From Kluyvera georgiana ATCC 51603 (GTDB lineage Bacteria > Pseudomonadota > Gammaproteobacteria > Enterobacterales > Enterobacteriaceae): a stretch of DNA of 56,840 bases. The notes beneath the pieces were generated by a model. It was not told the DNA's origin. It did not search any database and saw only the letters and a program-made list of their open reading frames with translations. Both the position numbers and the translations under genes were made by a program. Position 1 is the first letter of the stretch. Every line of letters starts with the position of its first letter. The stretch is from assembly GCF_001654985.1 (NCBI RefSeq), contig NZ_LXEU01000044.1:1-56840 (forward strand), in the 5' to 3' direction. Below, piece after piece: positions 25,878 through 33,740 of this stretch.

Positions 25878-26714
25878 ATGGCCGGTGATTGGATAAAAAT
25901 GCGCGCCGAGCTGCATACGCATCCGAAAATTGTCCGCATGTCGTCCGCTTTGAAAGCGGACAGATTGCGCGTTGTTGGTGGACTACATTCCGCATGGTGT
26001 CTTTTTGATGTCCATTCCACTGATGGTTTGCTTCACGGCTATACGCCAGAAACTCTAGACGACCTGATCGGATTCCCTGGCTTTGCGCGAGCAATGATTG
26101 CTGTTGGCTGGCTGGAGGAAGAGGGAGAAAACCTAGTGATGCCGCGCTTTGACGCACATAACGGCCAGTCAGCTAAGCGTCGTGCGCAGGATGCAGACAG
26201 GAAGAAAAAATCACGAAAAATGTCCGCTTGCGATGCGGACAAAAAGCGGACCAGAGAAGAGAAGAGAAGAGAAGATATAAAAGATATAAACCCAGAGAGA
26301 GAGGGCGCATGTGCACGAGCTGCGGGCGACCCATCTGGCGAAAGCGGGTTGCCCCCAATTTCACCACAAACTCCCCCAGGCGAAGGGAGCGACGATGGAC
26401 TGAATTTTGGTCCGCTGGGTAAATTCCCGATCACCGATGACTGGATGCCTTCGACCGACTTCGTTGGCAAAGCTCGTCTCTGGGGGAAAAACCTCGGTAC
26501 AGATCCGGGCTATACCCCTGAAGAACTCCAACAGTTCCGGGATTACTGGGCCCCTGACGGGAAGGTTAAGCACCAGCAAGCCTGGGAGCAGACATTCGCT
26601 AACAGCCTGCTGCAAACGCGTAGTCTAATCCAAAGGGCGAACCCATCAGCCGCCAGGGATGTTAATCGCATCCCGATTCCGGATAACACCATTCCAGATG
26701 GGTTCAGGGGGTAA
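25878..26714 (+). CDS. ydaU: YdaU-like replication initiation protein with DnaT-like C-terminus
   Basis: A 278-residue protein. The N-terminal part (MAGDWIKMRAELHTHPKIV, about 1-100) is the phage replisome-organiser type; a basic low-complexity linker follows (ADKKRTREEKRREDIKD), then a proline-rich stretch, then a DnaT-like module (DDWMPSTDFVGKARLWGKN to LLQTR) expected to contact single-stranded DNA and the helicase loader. The start at 25878 has a perfect AGGAGG. The frame stays open upstream to an ATG at 25710 overlapping ydaT, so a 334-residue form is possible. Confidence 0.83.
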   Translation: MAGDWIKMRAELHTHPKIVRMSSALKADRLRVVGGLHSAWCLFDVHSTDGLLHGYTPETLDDLIGFPGFARAMIAVGWLEEEGENLVMPRFDAHNGQSAKRRAQDADRKKKSRKMSACDADKKRTREEKRREDIKDINPEREGACARAAGDPSGESGLPPISPQTPPGEGSDDGLNFGPLGKFPITDDWMPSTDFVGKARLWGKNLGTDPGYTPEELQQFRDYWAPDGKVKHQQAWEQTFANSLLQTRSLIQRANPSAARDVNRIPIPDNTIPDGFRG

Positions 26715-26716
26715 CA

Positions 26717-27466
26717 GTGAAAAATATTGTTAATTCCGGCAGCGCGCTTGATCGCCTGAAGAAACTCATTCCGCCCGGCGTACAGCCGAAGTTCACCAGC
26801 GCAGAAGAACTGCTGGCGTGGCAGCGGGAAGAGGGCCTGAAACATTGCGAGGAGCTGAGTCGACTGAACCAGAAGGCGCGCACTGAGAAAATCTTCGGTC
26901 GCTCTGGCATCCAGACCTTGCACCGCAGCTGCACGTTCGCCAACTACGAAGTATCCAGCGAGCAGCAGCGCAAGGCCTACACCATGGCGAAAAGCTACGC
27001 GCAGAACTTCGGGACCGGCTTTGCGAGCTTCGTGTTCAGTGGCGGCCCGGGCACCGGAAAAAACCATCTTGCTGCGGCGATTGGCAATCATCTGCTGTCC
27101 GGTGGCCATACGGTTCTGGTTGTCACCATTCCGGATCTGATGCTACGGGTTCGCGAGTGCTACGACGGCGGCCAGTCGGAAGCCTCTCTGCTGGATGACC
27201 TCTGCAAAGTTGATCTGTTGGTGCTGGACGAGGTCGGCATTCAGCGCGGGAGCAGCGGCGAGAAGGTCATTCTGAATCAGGTCATCGACCGTCGTTTGTC
27301 GTCAATGCGGCCGGTCGGTGTCCTGACAAACCTGAACCATGCAGGGCTACAGGACTCTCTGGGAGCGCGGATTATCGATCGCCTCCAGATGGATAGCGGC
27401 ATCTGGGTGAACTTCGATTGGGCCAGCTATCGCAAGAACGTATCGCATCTGAGGGCCGTGAAATGA
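26717..27466 (+). CDS. ydaV: YdaV-like DnaC-type helicase loader
   Basis: A 249-residue AAA+ ATPase that loads host DnaB helicase at the phage origin. Walker A SGGPGTGKN (109-117) with the Asn typical of DnaC, Walker B LLVLDEVG with Asp171-Glu172. The start is GTG 2 bp after the ydaU stop. Together with ydaU it forms the replication module, equivalent to lambda O and P. The next gene overlaps by 4 bp. Confidence 0.92.
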   Translation: MKNIVNSGSALDRLKKLIPPGVQPKFTSAEELLAWQREEGLKHCEELSRLNQKARTEKIFGRSGIQTLHRSCTFANYEVSSEQQRKAYTMAKSYAQNFGTGFASFVFSGGPGTGKNHLAAAIGNHLLSGGHTVLVVTIPDLMLRVRECYDGGQSEASLLDDLCKVDLLVLDEVGIQRGSSGEKVILNQVIDRRLSSMRPVGVLTNLNHAGLQDSLGARIIDRLQMDSGIWVNFDWASYRKNVSHLRAVK

Positions 27467-27663
27467 GCATCGTAAAAACCCACACCGGCATCGTTATCAC
27501 CAAAGACGGCCCGCAGCGCAAGAAGCTGCACGAAACCAAAAGCATGTGGTGCGCAGGGAAAAACGAGATGTATCACAAGGACACCGGGCGTCGCCACTTT
27601 GGTGAAAAAACACGCCGCCGCCTGCTGCTGGAAACGATCGAGAAAATCGGGAGCGAGTCATGA
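27463..27663 (+). CDS. hypothetical basic phage protein
   Basis: A 66-residue basic protein (MSIVKTHTGIVITKDG..., ending RRRLLLETIEKIGSES), conserved-looking but of unknown function. ATGA overlaps at both ends place it firmly in the rightward operon between the helicase loader and the next small gene. The frame extends upstream inside ydaV but the overlap start is preferred. Confidence 0.75.
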   Translation: MSIVKTHTGIVITKDGPQRKKLHETKSMWCAGKNEMYHKDTGRRHFGEKTRRRLLLETIEKIGSES

Positions 27664-27911
27664 GCGAAATCACTGTGAAACAGACTAAAAAGGCGATCGC
27701 AATTATCGCTGAGTACCTCCAGCGCGCCAGCCGGAACGAGCAGCTGCAGGAAGCCAAGGTTCGACTGGACAAGAAAATCGTTCTGCTTTCCGACGAAGAG
27801 CAATGCGATCAGAGCATGCTGATGGCTGCGTTTGTACCAGCCATGACCAGCCACACCCGGGAGAAGTTCTTCGAAGAAATCGCAGTAGCACTGGAAGGAG
27901 CCGCGCGATGA
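27660..27911 (+). CDS. hypothetical helical phage protein
   Basis: An 83-residue protein, mostly charged helix (AIAIIAEYLQRASRNEQLQEAK). No recognised domain or signal. It overlaps both neighbours by 4 bp, so it is part of the coupled early operon. It may be an adaptor for replication or host takeover, but nothing shows it. Confidence 0.72.
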   Translation: MSEITVKQTKKAIAIIAEYLQRASRNEQLQEAKVRLDKKIVLLSDEEQCDQSMLMAAFVPAMTSHTREKFFEEIAVALEGAAR

Positions 27912-28081
27912 CCAAGCCGCGCTATCTCAAAGCGGGTACCGCGAACTGCCCCAAGTGCAAAGGCTCGCTGGAATGGGAGCAGCACTTCGGATTCATGAAG
28001 GTCTACAACGTTGACGGAAAAGAGCTGTATCAGGGTCGCTGCATGCAGTGTAAGACGTACTGGGGAGTGAAAACGAAATGA
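27908..28081 (+). CDS. small zinc-ribbon phage protein
   Basis: A 57-residue protein with two cysteine knuckles, CPKC (about 15-18) and CMQC (about 45-48), typical of a rubredoxin-like zinc ribbon. The longer open frame from 27803 lies in antiparallel register with the previous gene and is not used; ATG 27908 overlaps the previous stop. Function unknown. Confidence 0.72.
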   Translation: MTKPRYLKAGTANCPKCKGSLEWEQHFGFMKVYNVDGKELYQGRCMQCKTYWGVKTK

Positions 28082-28827
28082 GCAACGATATCACAGCACT
28101 GATGGCGACCATGAAAGCGGCAGCAGAGAGAGCAAAGCATGCTGGCGCGGCACAAATTATGCCGTTCGATACGCGAATTTCCGCTCTCAATGAGTTTCAG
28201 TTGGCTGCGTGTCCAGCCAACGTCCTGGCGCTGGTAGAGGCGCTGGAGAAGGCGCAACAGTCGGCAAATATTAACAATCAGTGGAAACCTGATGTTTGCC
28301 CGATTACCCGTCGTAAATTCTTTATGTGGATTGAGCATCCAGACCTTGGTTATGTCCCTACATACGGCGGCCCGTTTGATAGCTACACCATTCCCTCCGG
28401 GGATAGTGATGGAGAGTTTTCCTGCGAACGTTACGACCATGATGTCGGTGGGTGGGTAGACGGTGAATGCGTAGGGTCTTACCTGATTGACGAAGACGAG
28501 CAATGCCGCGTTTACGAATTAGAACAGAGAGTTACCGAACTACGCGAGCAACTGAGAACTGTCGAGTTGTCGAATAGCGTGCTTGAGTCCCGCACCGTCA
28601 CCGTGAAGCTGCCGAATTCGTTCTATCCGGACGGAGATATTGAATTGCCGTTAGTGATGAACGAGTACCAAGTCATCGAGGCTCTTGTTGCTGCTGGCTG
28701 TAAGCCGGTTGCAGTTTGCCCACGCTGCAAACGTGAGCTCGATTTATCGGTCAAGCATGATGGTGCGCATTACTGCCATCGCGCCGCTGGCATCCAGGTT
28801 ATCGAAGGAGAGCAAAAGAATGGCTAA
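28078..28827 (+). CDS. Ea22/Ead-like accessory protein
   Basis: A 249-residue modular protein. The N-terminus (MSNDITALMATMKAAAERAK) resembles Ea22/Ead-type lambdoid accessory proteins; a central acidic Gly/Asp-rich part follows, then a leucine-heptad coiled coil (YELEQRVTELREQLRTVEL), and a C-terminal zinc-knuckle CPRCKRE. The last residues GIQVIEGE are shared with the following gene, and the shared DNA includes the next ribosome site. Role unknown. Confidence 0.7.
   Translation: MSNDITALMATMKAAAERAKHAGAAQIMPFDTRISALNEFQLAACPANVLALVEALEKAQQSANINNQWKPDVCPITRRKFFMWIEHPDLGYVPTYGGPFDSYTIPSGDSDGEFSCERYDHDVGGWVDGECVGSYLIDEDEQCRVYELEQRVTELREQLRTVELSNSVLESRTVTVKLPNSFYPDGDIELPLVMNEYQVIEALVAAGCKPVAVCPRCKRELDLSVKHDGAHYCHRAAGIQVIEGEQKNG
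28797..28811 (+). repeat. 15-bp boundary repeat, copy 1
   Basis: GGTTATCGAAGGAGA, encoding the end of the Ea22-like protein and the ribosome site of the next gene. An exact second copy lies at 29122-29136. Confidence 0.8.
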
Positions 28828-29146
28828 ATCAACAGACGTACATGACCTGTTAACTGCTTACCAGCAACAGGCTCGAAAAATACCAGCGAAGGGTGTTTAC
28901 GCTTCAAGACACCGCCAGGTTGAGGTTAATGCGGCTCACGTTCGCAAGATAATGCGCAAACGTCGGCGCTCAGCAGGCAAGTCAAATAAGCTCGGCTATC
29001 GATTTACTGCGGAAATGCGAGTCGCACTGATTTGCGATATGAACTTTTGGGCGCTGGTATGTCGCTCTAACCGCCAGAACTCCAATTTGACTAATGGAAT
29101 CGTCGTCGCTGCGGGAATTCCGGTTATCGAAGGAGAAGGACAATGA
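28820..29146 (+). CDS. hypothetical basic accessory protein
   Basis: A 108-residue basic protein (VRKIMRKRRRSAGKSNK in the middle) that could bind nucleic acid. The start at 28820 uses the GGAG carried by the boundary repeat; upstream open frame to 28685 is ignored because it overlaps the previous gene out of frame. It ends with GIPVIEGEGQ, a near-copy of the tail of the previous protein. Confidence 0.68.
   Translation: MAKSTDVHDLLTAYQQQARKIPAKGVYASRHRQVEVNAAHVRKIMRKRRRSAGKSNKLGYRFTAEMRVALICDMNFWALVCRSNRQNSNLTNGIVVAAGIPVIEGEGQ
29122..29136 (+). repeat. 15-bp boundary repeat, copy 2
   Basis: Exact second copy of GGTTATCGAAGGAGA (first copy 28797-28811). It again encodes a VIEGE tail and supplies the ribosome site for the following gene. 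Confidence 0.8.
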
Positions 29147-29379
29147 GCATGTCGAATGTAACTAAAATGACGTGCGTTCACTCGGAGAACCCTGAGTGGT
29201 TCACTGCTGGCGCTGAATATGACTCTGAGCCTAGAGGGGAAGATACCTGCATCTGCGGAGATAATCTCGTGTCCAACCTGAACCCAGAGGATTGGTATGA
29301 AATGAGTCAACGGGCGGATGGTTTATGGTTTCTTACTGGCTATCAGCAGTCAGTGTTATTTCAGGAGCGTGCAGCATGA
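29143..29379 (+). CDS. hypothetical acidic phage protein
   Basis: A 78-residue acidic, tryptophan-rich protein with CVH and CICG cysteine positions (possible metal site). It starts with ATG overlapping the previous stop and uses the GGAG of the boundary repeat. No family recognised. Confidence 0.65.
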   Translation: MSMSNVTKMTCVHSENPEWFTAGAEYDSEPRGEDTCICGDNLVSNLNPEDWYEMSQRADGLWFLTGYQQSVLFQERAA

Positions 29380-30023
29380 CATTCAACTTAACAGACCCAG
29401 CTAACCACCCGGCAAACGGACCGCTAACCGTTGAGCGCATTGAGCGCGTTATCGAAGCGCTTGAGAGTTCTCTCGCTTATCGCAACGGCAGCACCTTGGA
29501 CCATTTCATTGCTGATGCGGTGAAGGGGCTGAGAGAGCTGCGGGAGAGCCGGGAGGATGAGATGGTATTCCCTGATGAGATGACTATTTCTGACGACATG
29601 AATCTCTATCAGAAAAGCTTTGCACAAGGCCATAACGCCTGCCGAGCAGCCATGCTTCAGGGCGCCGAACAGGAAACGACGGCTTACAAGTTGCCATTCG
29701 AGCAGTGGCTTTCGCAGCAGACAGGAACTATTGACGTCGAATGTGGATGCGTAATGACGGAGGTATTTTTCCACTGGCTGCGCGTTGCGTATGAGGCTGG
29801 CAACTCTCCGGTAACTCCGGATGGTTGGCAATTAGTTCCGAAAGAACCTACAGTAGCGATGAATAAAGCTGGCTGGGCTGCAATTAACGAACATGATGAA
29901 ATTAACCCGACGTATAGAGCCATGCTCGCAGCAGCACCGCAGCAGGACGTGAGGTTAGCATTGGAAATCGGCATGTCCCGTTACGCAGGTGCTATGCAAA
30001 AGCTCGTAGACTCTGGTGATTGA
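29376..30023 (+). CDS. Ea22-like accessory protein
   Basis: A 215-residue protein starting at 29376 (ATGA overlap). A helical segment (LTVERIERVIEALESSLAYR) is followed by the common lambdoid accessory module TPDGWQLVPKEPTVAMNKAGW ending AAP. This tail is shared by many Ead/DUF551-type phage proteins of unknown function. It is the last gene before a terminator at 30069. Confidence 0.7.
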   Translation: MTFNLTDPANHPANGPLTVERIERVIEALESSLAYRNGSTLDHFIADAVKGLRELRESREDEMVFPDEMTISDDMNLYQKSFAQGHNACRAAMLQGAEQETTAYKLPFEQWLSQQTGTIDVECGCVMTEVFFHWLRVAYEAGNSPVTPDGWQLVPKEPTVAMNKAGWAAINEHDEINPTYRAMLAAAPQQDVRLALEIGMSRYAGAMQKLVDSGD

Positions 30024-30068
30024 TATAACCTGCCATACAAGCGATATGTGAATTCCCATATCGACAAT

Positions 30069-30096
30069 ATAACCCGCTACGGCGGGTTTTCTTTTT
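30069..30096 (+). terminator. terminator before the secreted-peptide gene
   Basis: AACCCGC (30071-30077) pairs with GCGGGTT (30082-30088), loop TACG, then T-rich. An identical hairpin follows the next gene at 30351. Confidence 0.88.
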
Positions 30097-30150
30097 CGCT
30101 TCATCGATCCCTGCTACGATTCACTTACTTTTACTGATGGGAATAGGGAT

Positions 30151-30318
30151 ATGAAGAAAGTTCTTGTTGTTTTATTGGTGTCACTTTTTTCACTGACAGC
30201 AACGGCAGCAAACAAGCCATGCTCAGGTAAGAAAGGCGGAATATCGCATTGTTCGGGTGAAAAATTTGTTTGTAATGATGGCTCTATCAGCAAGTCCAAG
30301 AAGGTTTGCCAGAAATAG
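30151..30318 (+). CDS. small secreted cysteine-rich peptide (moron)
   Basis: A 55-residue protein recovered from the gap. Signal peptide at 1-20 (MKKVLVVLLV, then SLFSLTATAA), leaving about 35 residues with four cysteines (24, 34, 41, 53) likely forming two disulfides in the periplasm, and the motif KPCSGKKGGISHC. The start has TAGGGAT upstream. I recall similar peptides in other enterobacterial prophages, without known function. Identical terminators on both sides mark it as an independent cargo gene that could be expressed in the lysogen. Confidence 0.78.
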   Translation: MKKVLVVLLVSLFSLTATAANKPCSGKKGGISHCSGEKFVCNDGSISKSKKVCQK

Positions 30319-30348
30319 TTATCAATAAATAGCACTCACCATCAAGAT

Positions 30349-30376
30349 TAAACCCGCTACGGCGGGTTTTTTCTTG
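30349..30376 (+). terminator. terminator after the secreted-peptide gene
   Basis: The 20-bp core AACCCGCTACGGCGGGTTTT is identical to that at 30071, followed by TTCTT. Confidence 0.88.
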
Positions 30377-30457
30377 CATTGATTTTCCATTATCACCTGT
30401 ACATAATGTCAGTGTCAGCCTGAACAACTGACAGCCTTATGCGCCACGGAGAGTACC

Positions 30458-31057
30458 ATGGCGCACGAACTACAACTCATTAAGCAATCATCAGGAATCC
30501 TGATCCCCGCTACGCCGGAGACCAGCGATATTCTGCAATCAAAAATCAAACTCGGCGCCGTGCTGGTAGCCGAATTTCGTCAGGTGAGGAATCCCGCATT
30601 CCATCGCCGTTTCTTTGCGCTCCTGAATCTCGGGTTTGAATACTGGGAACCTACTGGCGGGGCGATCTCCTCCAACGAACGCAAGCTGGTAACCGGGTAC
30701 GCTAAATTCCTTGCCTCATTCGCGGGAAGCGAAGCAGCACTCCTGGATGCTGCCGAGCAATATCTGGACCGCATCGCCGATAAGCGCGCCGGTAGCATCA
30801 GCATCTGCAAATCCTATGATGCTTATCGCGCCTGGGTGATCGTCGAGTCTGGTCACTATGACGCTATTCAGCTTCCTGACGGAACACTTCGCAAACATCC
30901 CCGCAGTATTGCCTTCGCTAACATGGACGAAACCGAGTTCCAGCAACTGTACAAAGCCGCGCTCGATGTTCTGTGGCGCTGGGTATTGTCCCGGGCATTC
31001 AAGACTCAGCGAGAAGCGGAAAACGCCGCATCGCAGCTCATGAGCTTTGCGGGGTGA
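30458..31057 (+). CDS. DUF1367-family phage protein
   Basis: A 199-residue protein with the DUF1367 pattern (MAHELQLIKQSSGILIPATPE, RNPAFHRRFFALLNLGFEYW, DVLWRWVLSRAFKTQREAENAA). The family is common in the nin region of lambdoid phages and may relate to DNA processing; function unproven. It starts the nin-like block that leads to ninG and Q. Confidence 0.85.
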   Translation: MAHELQLIKQSSGILIPATPETSDILQSKIKLGAVLVAEFRQVRNPAFHRRFFALLNLGFEYWEPTGGAISSNERKLVTGYAKFLASFAGSEAALLDAAEQYLDRIADKRAGSISICKSYDAYRAWVIVESGHYDAIQLPDGTLRKHPRSIAFANMDETEFQQLYKAALDVLWRWVLSRAFKTQREAENAASQLMSFAG

Positions 31058-31263
31058 TGGCGATGAAATATTCCTGGTTCCACCATCACGAATGCACAAC
31101 CGAACAGGCAAACGAGCTGGTGGCTAACTACCAGCGCCGCGGCGTCAAAGTCGAGCGCAGCCTGAACCGTGACAACATCACCTGGACTATCAGCGCGCAG
31201 TTGCCGGAAGGCGATAAAGCGCCGCGCCCGAGCCGTGTGTGGCAAAGCAAGGCGTGGGGGTGA
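31057..31263 (+). CDS. hypothetical nin-region protein
   Basis: A 68-residue basic protein (MKYSWFHHHECTTEQANELV near the start). The start codon overlaps the previous stop by 1 bp; an ATG two codons later (31063) is an equal alternative. Common neighbour of DUF1367 and ninG genes. Function unknown. Confidence 0.7.
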   Translation: MAMKYSWFHHHECTTEQANELVANYQRRGVKVERSLNRDNITWTISAQLPEGDKAPRPSRVWQSKAWG

Positions 31264-31265
31264 GC

Positions 31266-31913
31266 ATGGCAAAGCTACCGCGCCGCAAGTGCGCCAACAA
31301 AGAATGCCGCCAGTGGTTCCACCCGACGCGGGACACACAGACCGTATGCGGTTACGAGTGCGCCAGAGCCGTCGGCAAAGAACAGACCAGAAAAGCCCGG
31401 GAGGATGCGCAGCGAGAGGCGTCTGCCAAACAGCGCGCCACTGAGAAAAAAGAGCGCCAACGTCGCCAGAGGGTGCGCGAGTCATTGAAGACTAAATCCC
31501 AGTGGGATAAAGAGGCCCAGTCCGCTTTCAATCGGTACATCAGGATTCGTGATGAGGGGAAAGACTGCGTCAGCTGCGGCAATCCACTCATTGGCAAAAG
31601 CAACTATCTGACGGGTAGCGCCATCGATGCCAGTCACTACCGTTCCCGCGGTGCTGCGTCACATCTCAAATTCAACGTGTTTAACGTTCACTCAGCCTGT
31701 ACACGGTGCAACCGGCAATTAAGCGGAAATGCTGTCGAGTACCGCATTCGCCTGATTGAACGCATTGGCCTGGAACGGGTCGAGAGGCTCGAATCTGACA
31801 ACGAGCCTCGCCGGTTCGACATCCACTACCTGAAGAGAATCAAGTCAATTTTTTCCCGTAGAGCGAATGCGCTGAGCAAGCGCCGTCAAAAAGCCCAGGA
31901 GAGTGCTGCATGA
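31266..31913 (+). CDS. ninG: NinG/Rap recombination nuclease
   Basis: A 215-residue structure-specific endonuclease that in lambda cuts branched recombination intermediates. An N-terminal zinc finger (CANKEC, then CGYEC), a basic coiled coil, then the HNH-like core with CVSCGNPL, DASHYRSRG and CTRCNRQLSG. The start at 31266 (MAKLPRRKC) matches the family; upstream codons to 31239 are not conserved. It probably supports RecE/RecT-mediated recombination. Confidence 0.93.
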   Translation: MAKLPRRKCANKECRQWFHPTRDTQTVCGYECARAVGKEQTRKAREDAQREASAKQRATEKKERQRRQRVRESLKTKSQWDKEAQSAFNRYIRIRDEGKDCVSCGNPLIGKSNYLTGSAIDASHYRSRGAASHLKFNVFNVHSACTRCNRQLSGNAVEYRIRLIERIGLERVERLESDNEPRRFDIHYLKRIKSIFSRRANALSKRRQKAQESAA

Positions 31914-32551
31914 AATGCAAAGTTGAAGGTTGCGATCGTGAATGCAAGCACTACCCGGGGAAGGGCATCTGTCAAATGCATTACTTCAGGATGATGCGCT
32001 ACGGAACCTACGAACTTACAAAAGTTGGAAAGGGAAAGGCCAGGCAGAGGAATGCTAAGGGTTACCAGATGCTCAAGATTCCAGATCATCCGTTGGTAAT
32101 GGCAAATGGGTTCGTTTATGAGCATCGGAAGGTTATCTATGACCGACATGGCGAGACACTACCTCCGTGTGAGAAATGCGGAAAGACTGTCACATGGAAG
32201 ACAGCGCATATCGATCACATTGATGAGGTTGTTGACAACAATGACGAGTCAAATCTGAGGGTTCTTTGCCGTGCATGCAACGTCATGCGGTCTCGAGTCC
32301 ACATTCCAGAACATACCAAAAAAGGGAGAGCCGGGATTACGTTCTCCGGAGAAACAAAAACAGCTACCGAATGGTCAAGGGACCCTAGGGTTTCTGTCTC
32401 CGGAAATACAATCAAACTTCGGCTGAAAAAGGGAATGAGTGTCGAAGATGCATTGTTTTCGTCAAAGGTGACCCATAGGCATACGAAGGCGCGGGGTAGA
32501 ACGCCCATATATGGCGAATATCTGGGGCCGAAAAAGCAGGAGGCAGCATGA
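31910..32551 (+). CDS. free-standing HNH endonuclease
   Basis: A 213-residue protein. An N-terminal Cys/His finger (CKVEGC... CQMHY, as in AP2/HNH phage enzymes), central HNH nuclease (CEKCG, AHIDHIDEVVDNN, LRVLCRACN) and a C-terminal sequence-recognition module (TATEWSRD... NTIKLRLKKGMSVEDALF) typical of homing enzymes. It overlaps ninG by 4 bp and the next gene by 4 bp. It is likely a homing element inserted cleanly into the nin block. Confidence 0.88.
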   Translation: MKCKVEGCDRECKHYPGKGICQMHYFRMMRYGTYELTKVGKGKARQRNAKGYQMLKIPDHPLVMANGFVYEHRKVIYDRHGETLPPCEKCGKTVTWKTAHIDHIDEVVDNNDESNLRVLCRACNVMRSRVHIPEHTKKGRAGITFSGETKTATEWSRDPRVSVSGNTIKLRLKKGMSVEDALFSSKVTHRHTKARGRTPIYGEYLGPKKQEAA

Positions 32552-32727
32552 GTCATCACAACACACTGGCGTTAATCAACTGGTATCGCAGCAAGAACGT
32601 AGCCGCTGTCAGGACTCCTACAGGGATTGTTTTCATGGGCATGCGAAACATCACCGCTAAACAGCGTGAAACCCTCCTTGCAATACCGCAGGCGGAACTT
32701 GAATCAGCACTAAGGTGGCAGCAATGA
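32548..32727 (+). CDS. small hypothetical nin-region protein
   Basis: A 59-residue protein found by reading the gap: MSHHNTLALINWYRSKN..., ending SALRWQQ. AGGAGG lies 4-9 nt before the ATG, and both ends overlap neighbours by 4 bp. Function unknown. Confidence 0.75.
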   Translation: MSHHNTLALINWYRSKNVAAVRTPTGIVFMGMRNITAKQRETLLAIPQAELESALRWQQ

Positions 32728-32846
32728 CACCACAGCAAAGAGAGCTGTACGAGCTAGAAAGCGTCATGCGCGCCAAGATGCCGCCAGTAGCAAAACATAG
32801 CCAGAACCAGACCAAAGACAAACAGCCAAAGAGGGCCGCAGCGTGA
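32724..32846 (+). CDS. very small basic protein before Q
   Basis: A 40-residue peptide (MTPQQRELYELESVMRAKMP then a basic, Lys/Gln-rich tail). ATGA overlap at the start and GTGA overlap with Q at the end make it a coupling link in the chain. Function unknown; it may only serve to couple Q translation. Confidence 0.62.
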   Translation: MTPQQRELYELESVMRAKMPPVAKHSQNQTKDKQPKRAAA

Positions 32847-33625
32847 ATCTTGAAAACACCGTGAAATACCACTTCGCAAAATCCACGCTGATTAGCGATT
32901 CCCCGCGCGCTACCGCCTCAGATTCACTGACCGGCACCGATATCATGGCTGCTATGGGCATGACACAGGAGCGCGCCGCTATGGGTTACAGCGCTTTCCT
33001 TGGGAAGATGGGCATTAGCCAGAACGACCGGGAACGGGCGATCTCGCTGCTGGCCGAGTATGCGCTGACCAAATGCGACAAGGTCGCCGCGCTGCGCAAG
33101 CTCGCCACCGGGGTTAAGCCGTTGGTCATGCACCAGCTTGCCACCTTCGCTTTTGAGGACTATTCCCGCAGCGCCGCCAGCGTGAAGCAGTGCGATTGTT
33201 GCTCTGGCGTTGGATTCATTCAGGCTGATGTATTCACTAATAAATTCCGCAAGCCAGAAGGCAAAATGACAGTGTCCGGAATGGTGAAGGTCAAAGAGTC
33301 TGTGAAGGTGCTCTGCAAAAAGTGCAATGGTGCCGGAACCGTTAGCGCGGCATGCAGTGATTGCCACGGGCGAGGAAAGGCTGTAAACCAAGACCTGACG
33401 GAAAAGCAGGGCATTCCTGTCCTGGCGGATTGTAAGCGCTGCGGCGGTCGCGGATATGAACGTATCCCATCAACTGAGGCCCACGCAGCTGTTTGCCAAA
33501 TTACGGATGCCATCAGCCTGGATACGTGGAAGAAGTCTGTTAAGCCGTTCTACGATCAACTGATCACGAAATTTGATATCGAAGAAGCCTGGGCTGAAGC
33601 GCAACTGAAACAGATAACGCGATAA
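32843..33625 (+). CDS. antitermination protein Q, phage-82 type
   Basis: A 260-residue late regulator that loads on RNA polymerase at pR' and lets it read through terminators into the lysis, head and tail genes. Four CxxCxGxG motifs (CDCCSGVGF, CKKCNGAGT, CSDCHGRGK, CKRCGGRGY) form a DnaJ-like zinc domain, the mark of the Q82 type rather than lambda Q. The start is GTG 32843, overlapping the 40-residue gene. Confidence 0.9.
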   Translation: MNLENTVKYHFAKSTLISDSPRATASDSLTGTDIMAAMGMTQERAAMGYSAFLGKMGISQNDRERAISLLAEYALTKCDKVAALRKLATGVKPLVMHQLATFAFEDYSRSAASVKQCDCCSGVGFIQADVFTNKFRKPEGKMTVSGMVKVKESVKVLCKKCNGAGTVSAACSDCHGRGKAVNQDLTEKQGIPVLADCKRCGGRGYERIPSTEAHAAVCQITDAISLDTWKKSVKPFYDQLITKFDIEEAWAEAQLKQITR

Positions 33626-33650
33626 GGATTGTGGAAATTAATTCGCGCTA

Positions 33651-33678
33651 TTTACTTTTCCCGAATCTGTGTTAATTT
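33651..33678 (+). promoter_or_regulatory. probable late promoter pR'
   Basis: TTTACT (33651-33656), 16-bp spacer, TAATTT (33673-33678), 26 bp after the Q stop, followed 32 bp later by a strong terminator. Promoter-pause-terminator order matches Q-dependent late promoters. The Q-binding site itself was not identified. Confidence 0.6.
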
Positions 33679-33709
33679 TATCCCAACGATGGGTTAATGC
33701 ATTCGTTTC

Positions 33710-33740
33710 AAGCCCTGCGGTTAACACCGTGGGGCTTTTG
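33710..33740 (+). terminator. Q-dependent late terminator tR'
   Basis: AAGCCCTGCGGT (33710-33721) pairs with ACCGTGGGGCTT (33726-33737, two wobble pairs), loop TAAC, then TTTT. It lies just downstream of the late promoter and would stop late transcription unless Q is present. Confidence 0.82.
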
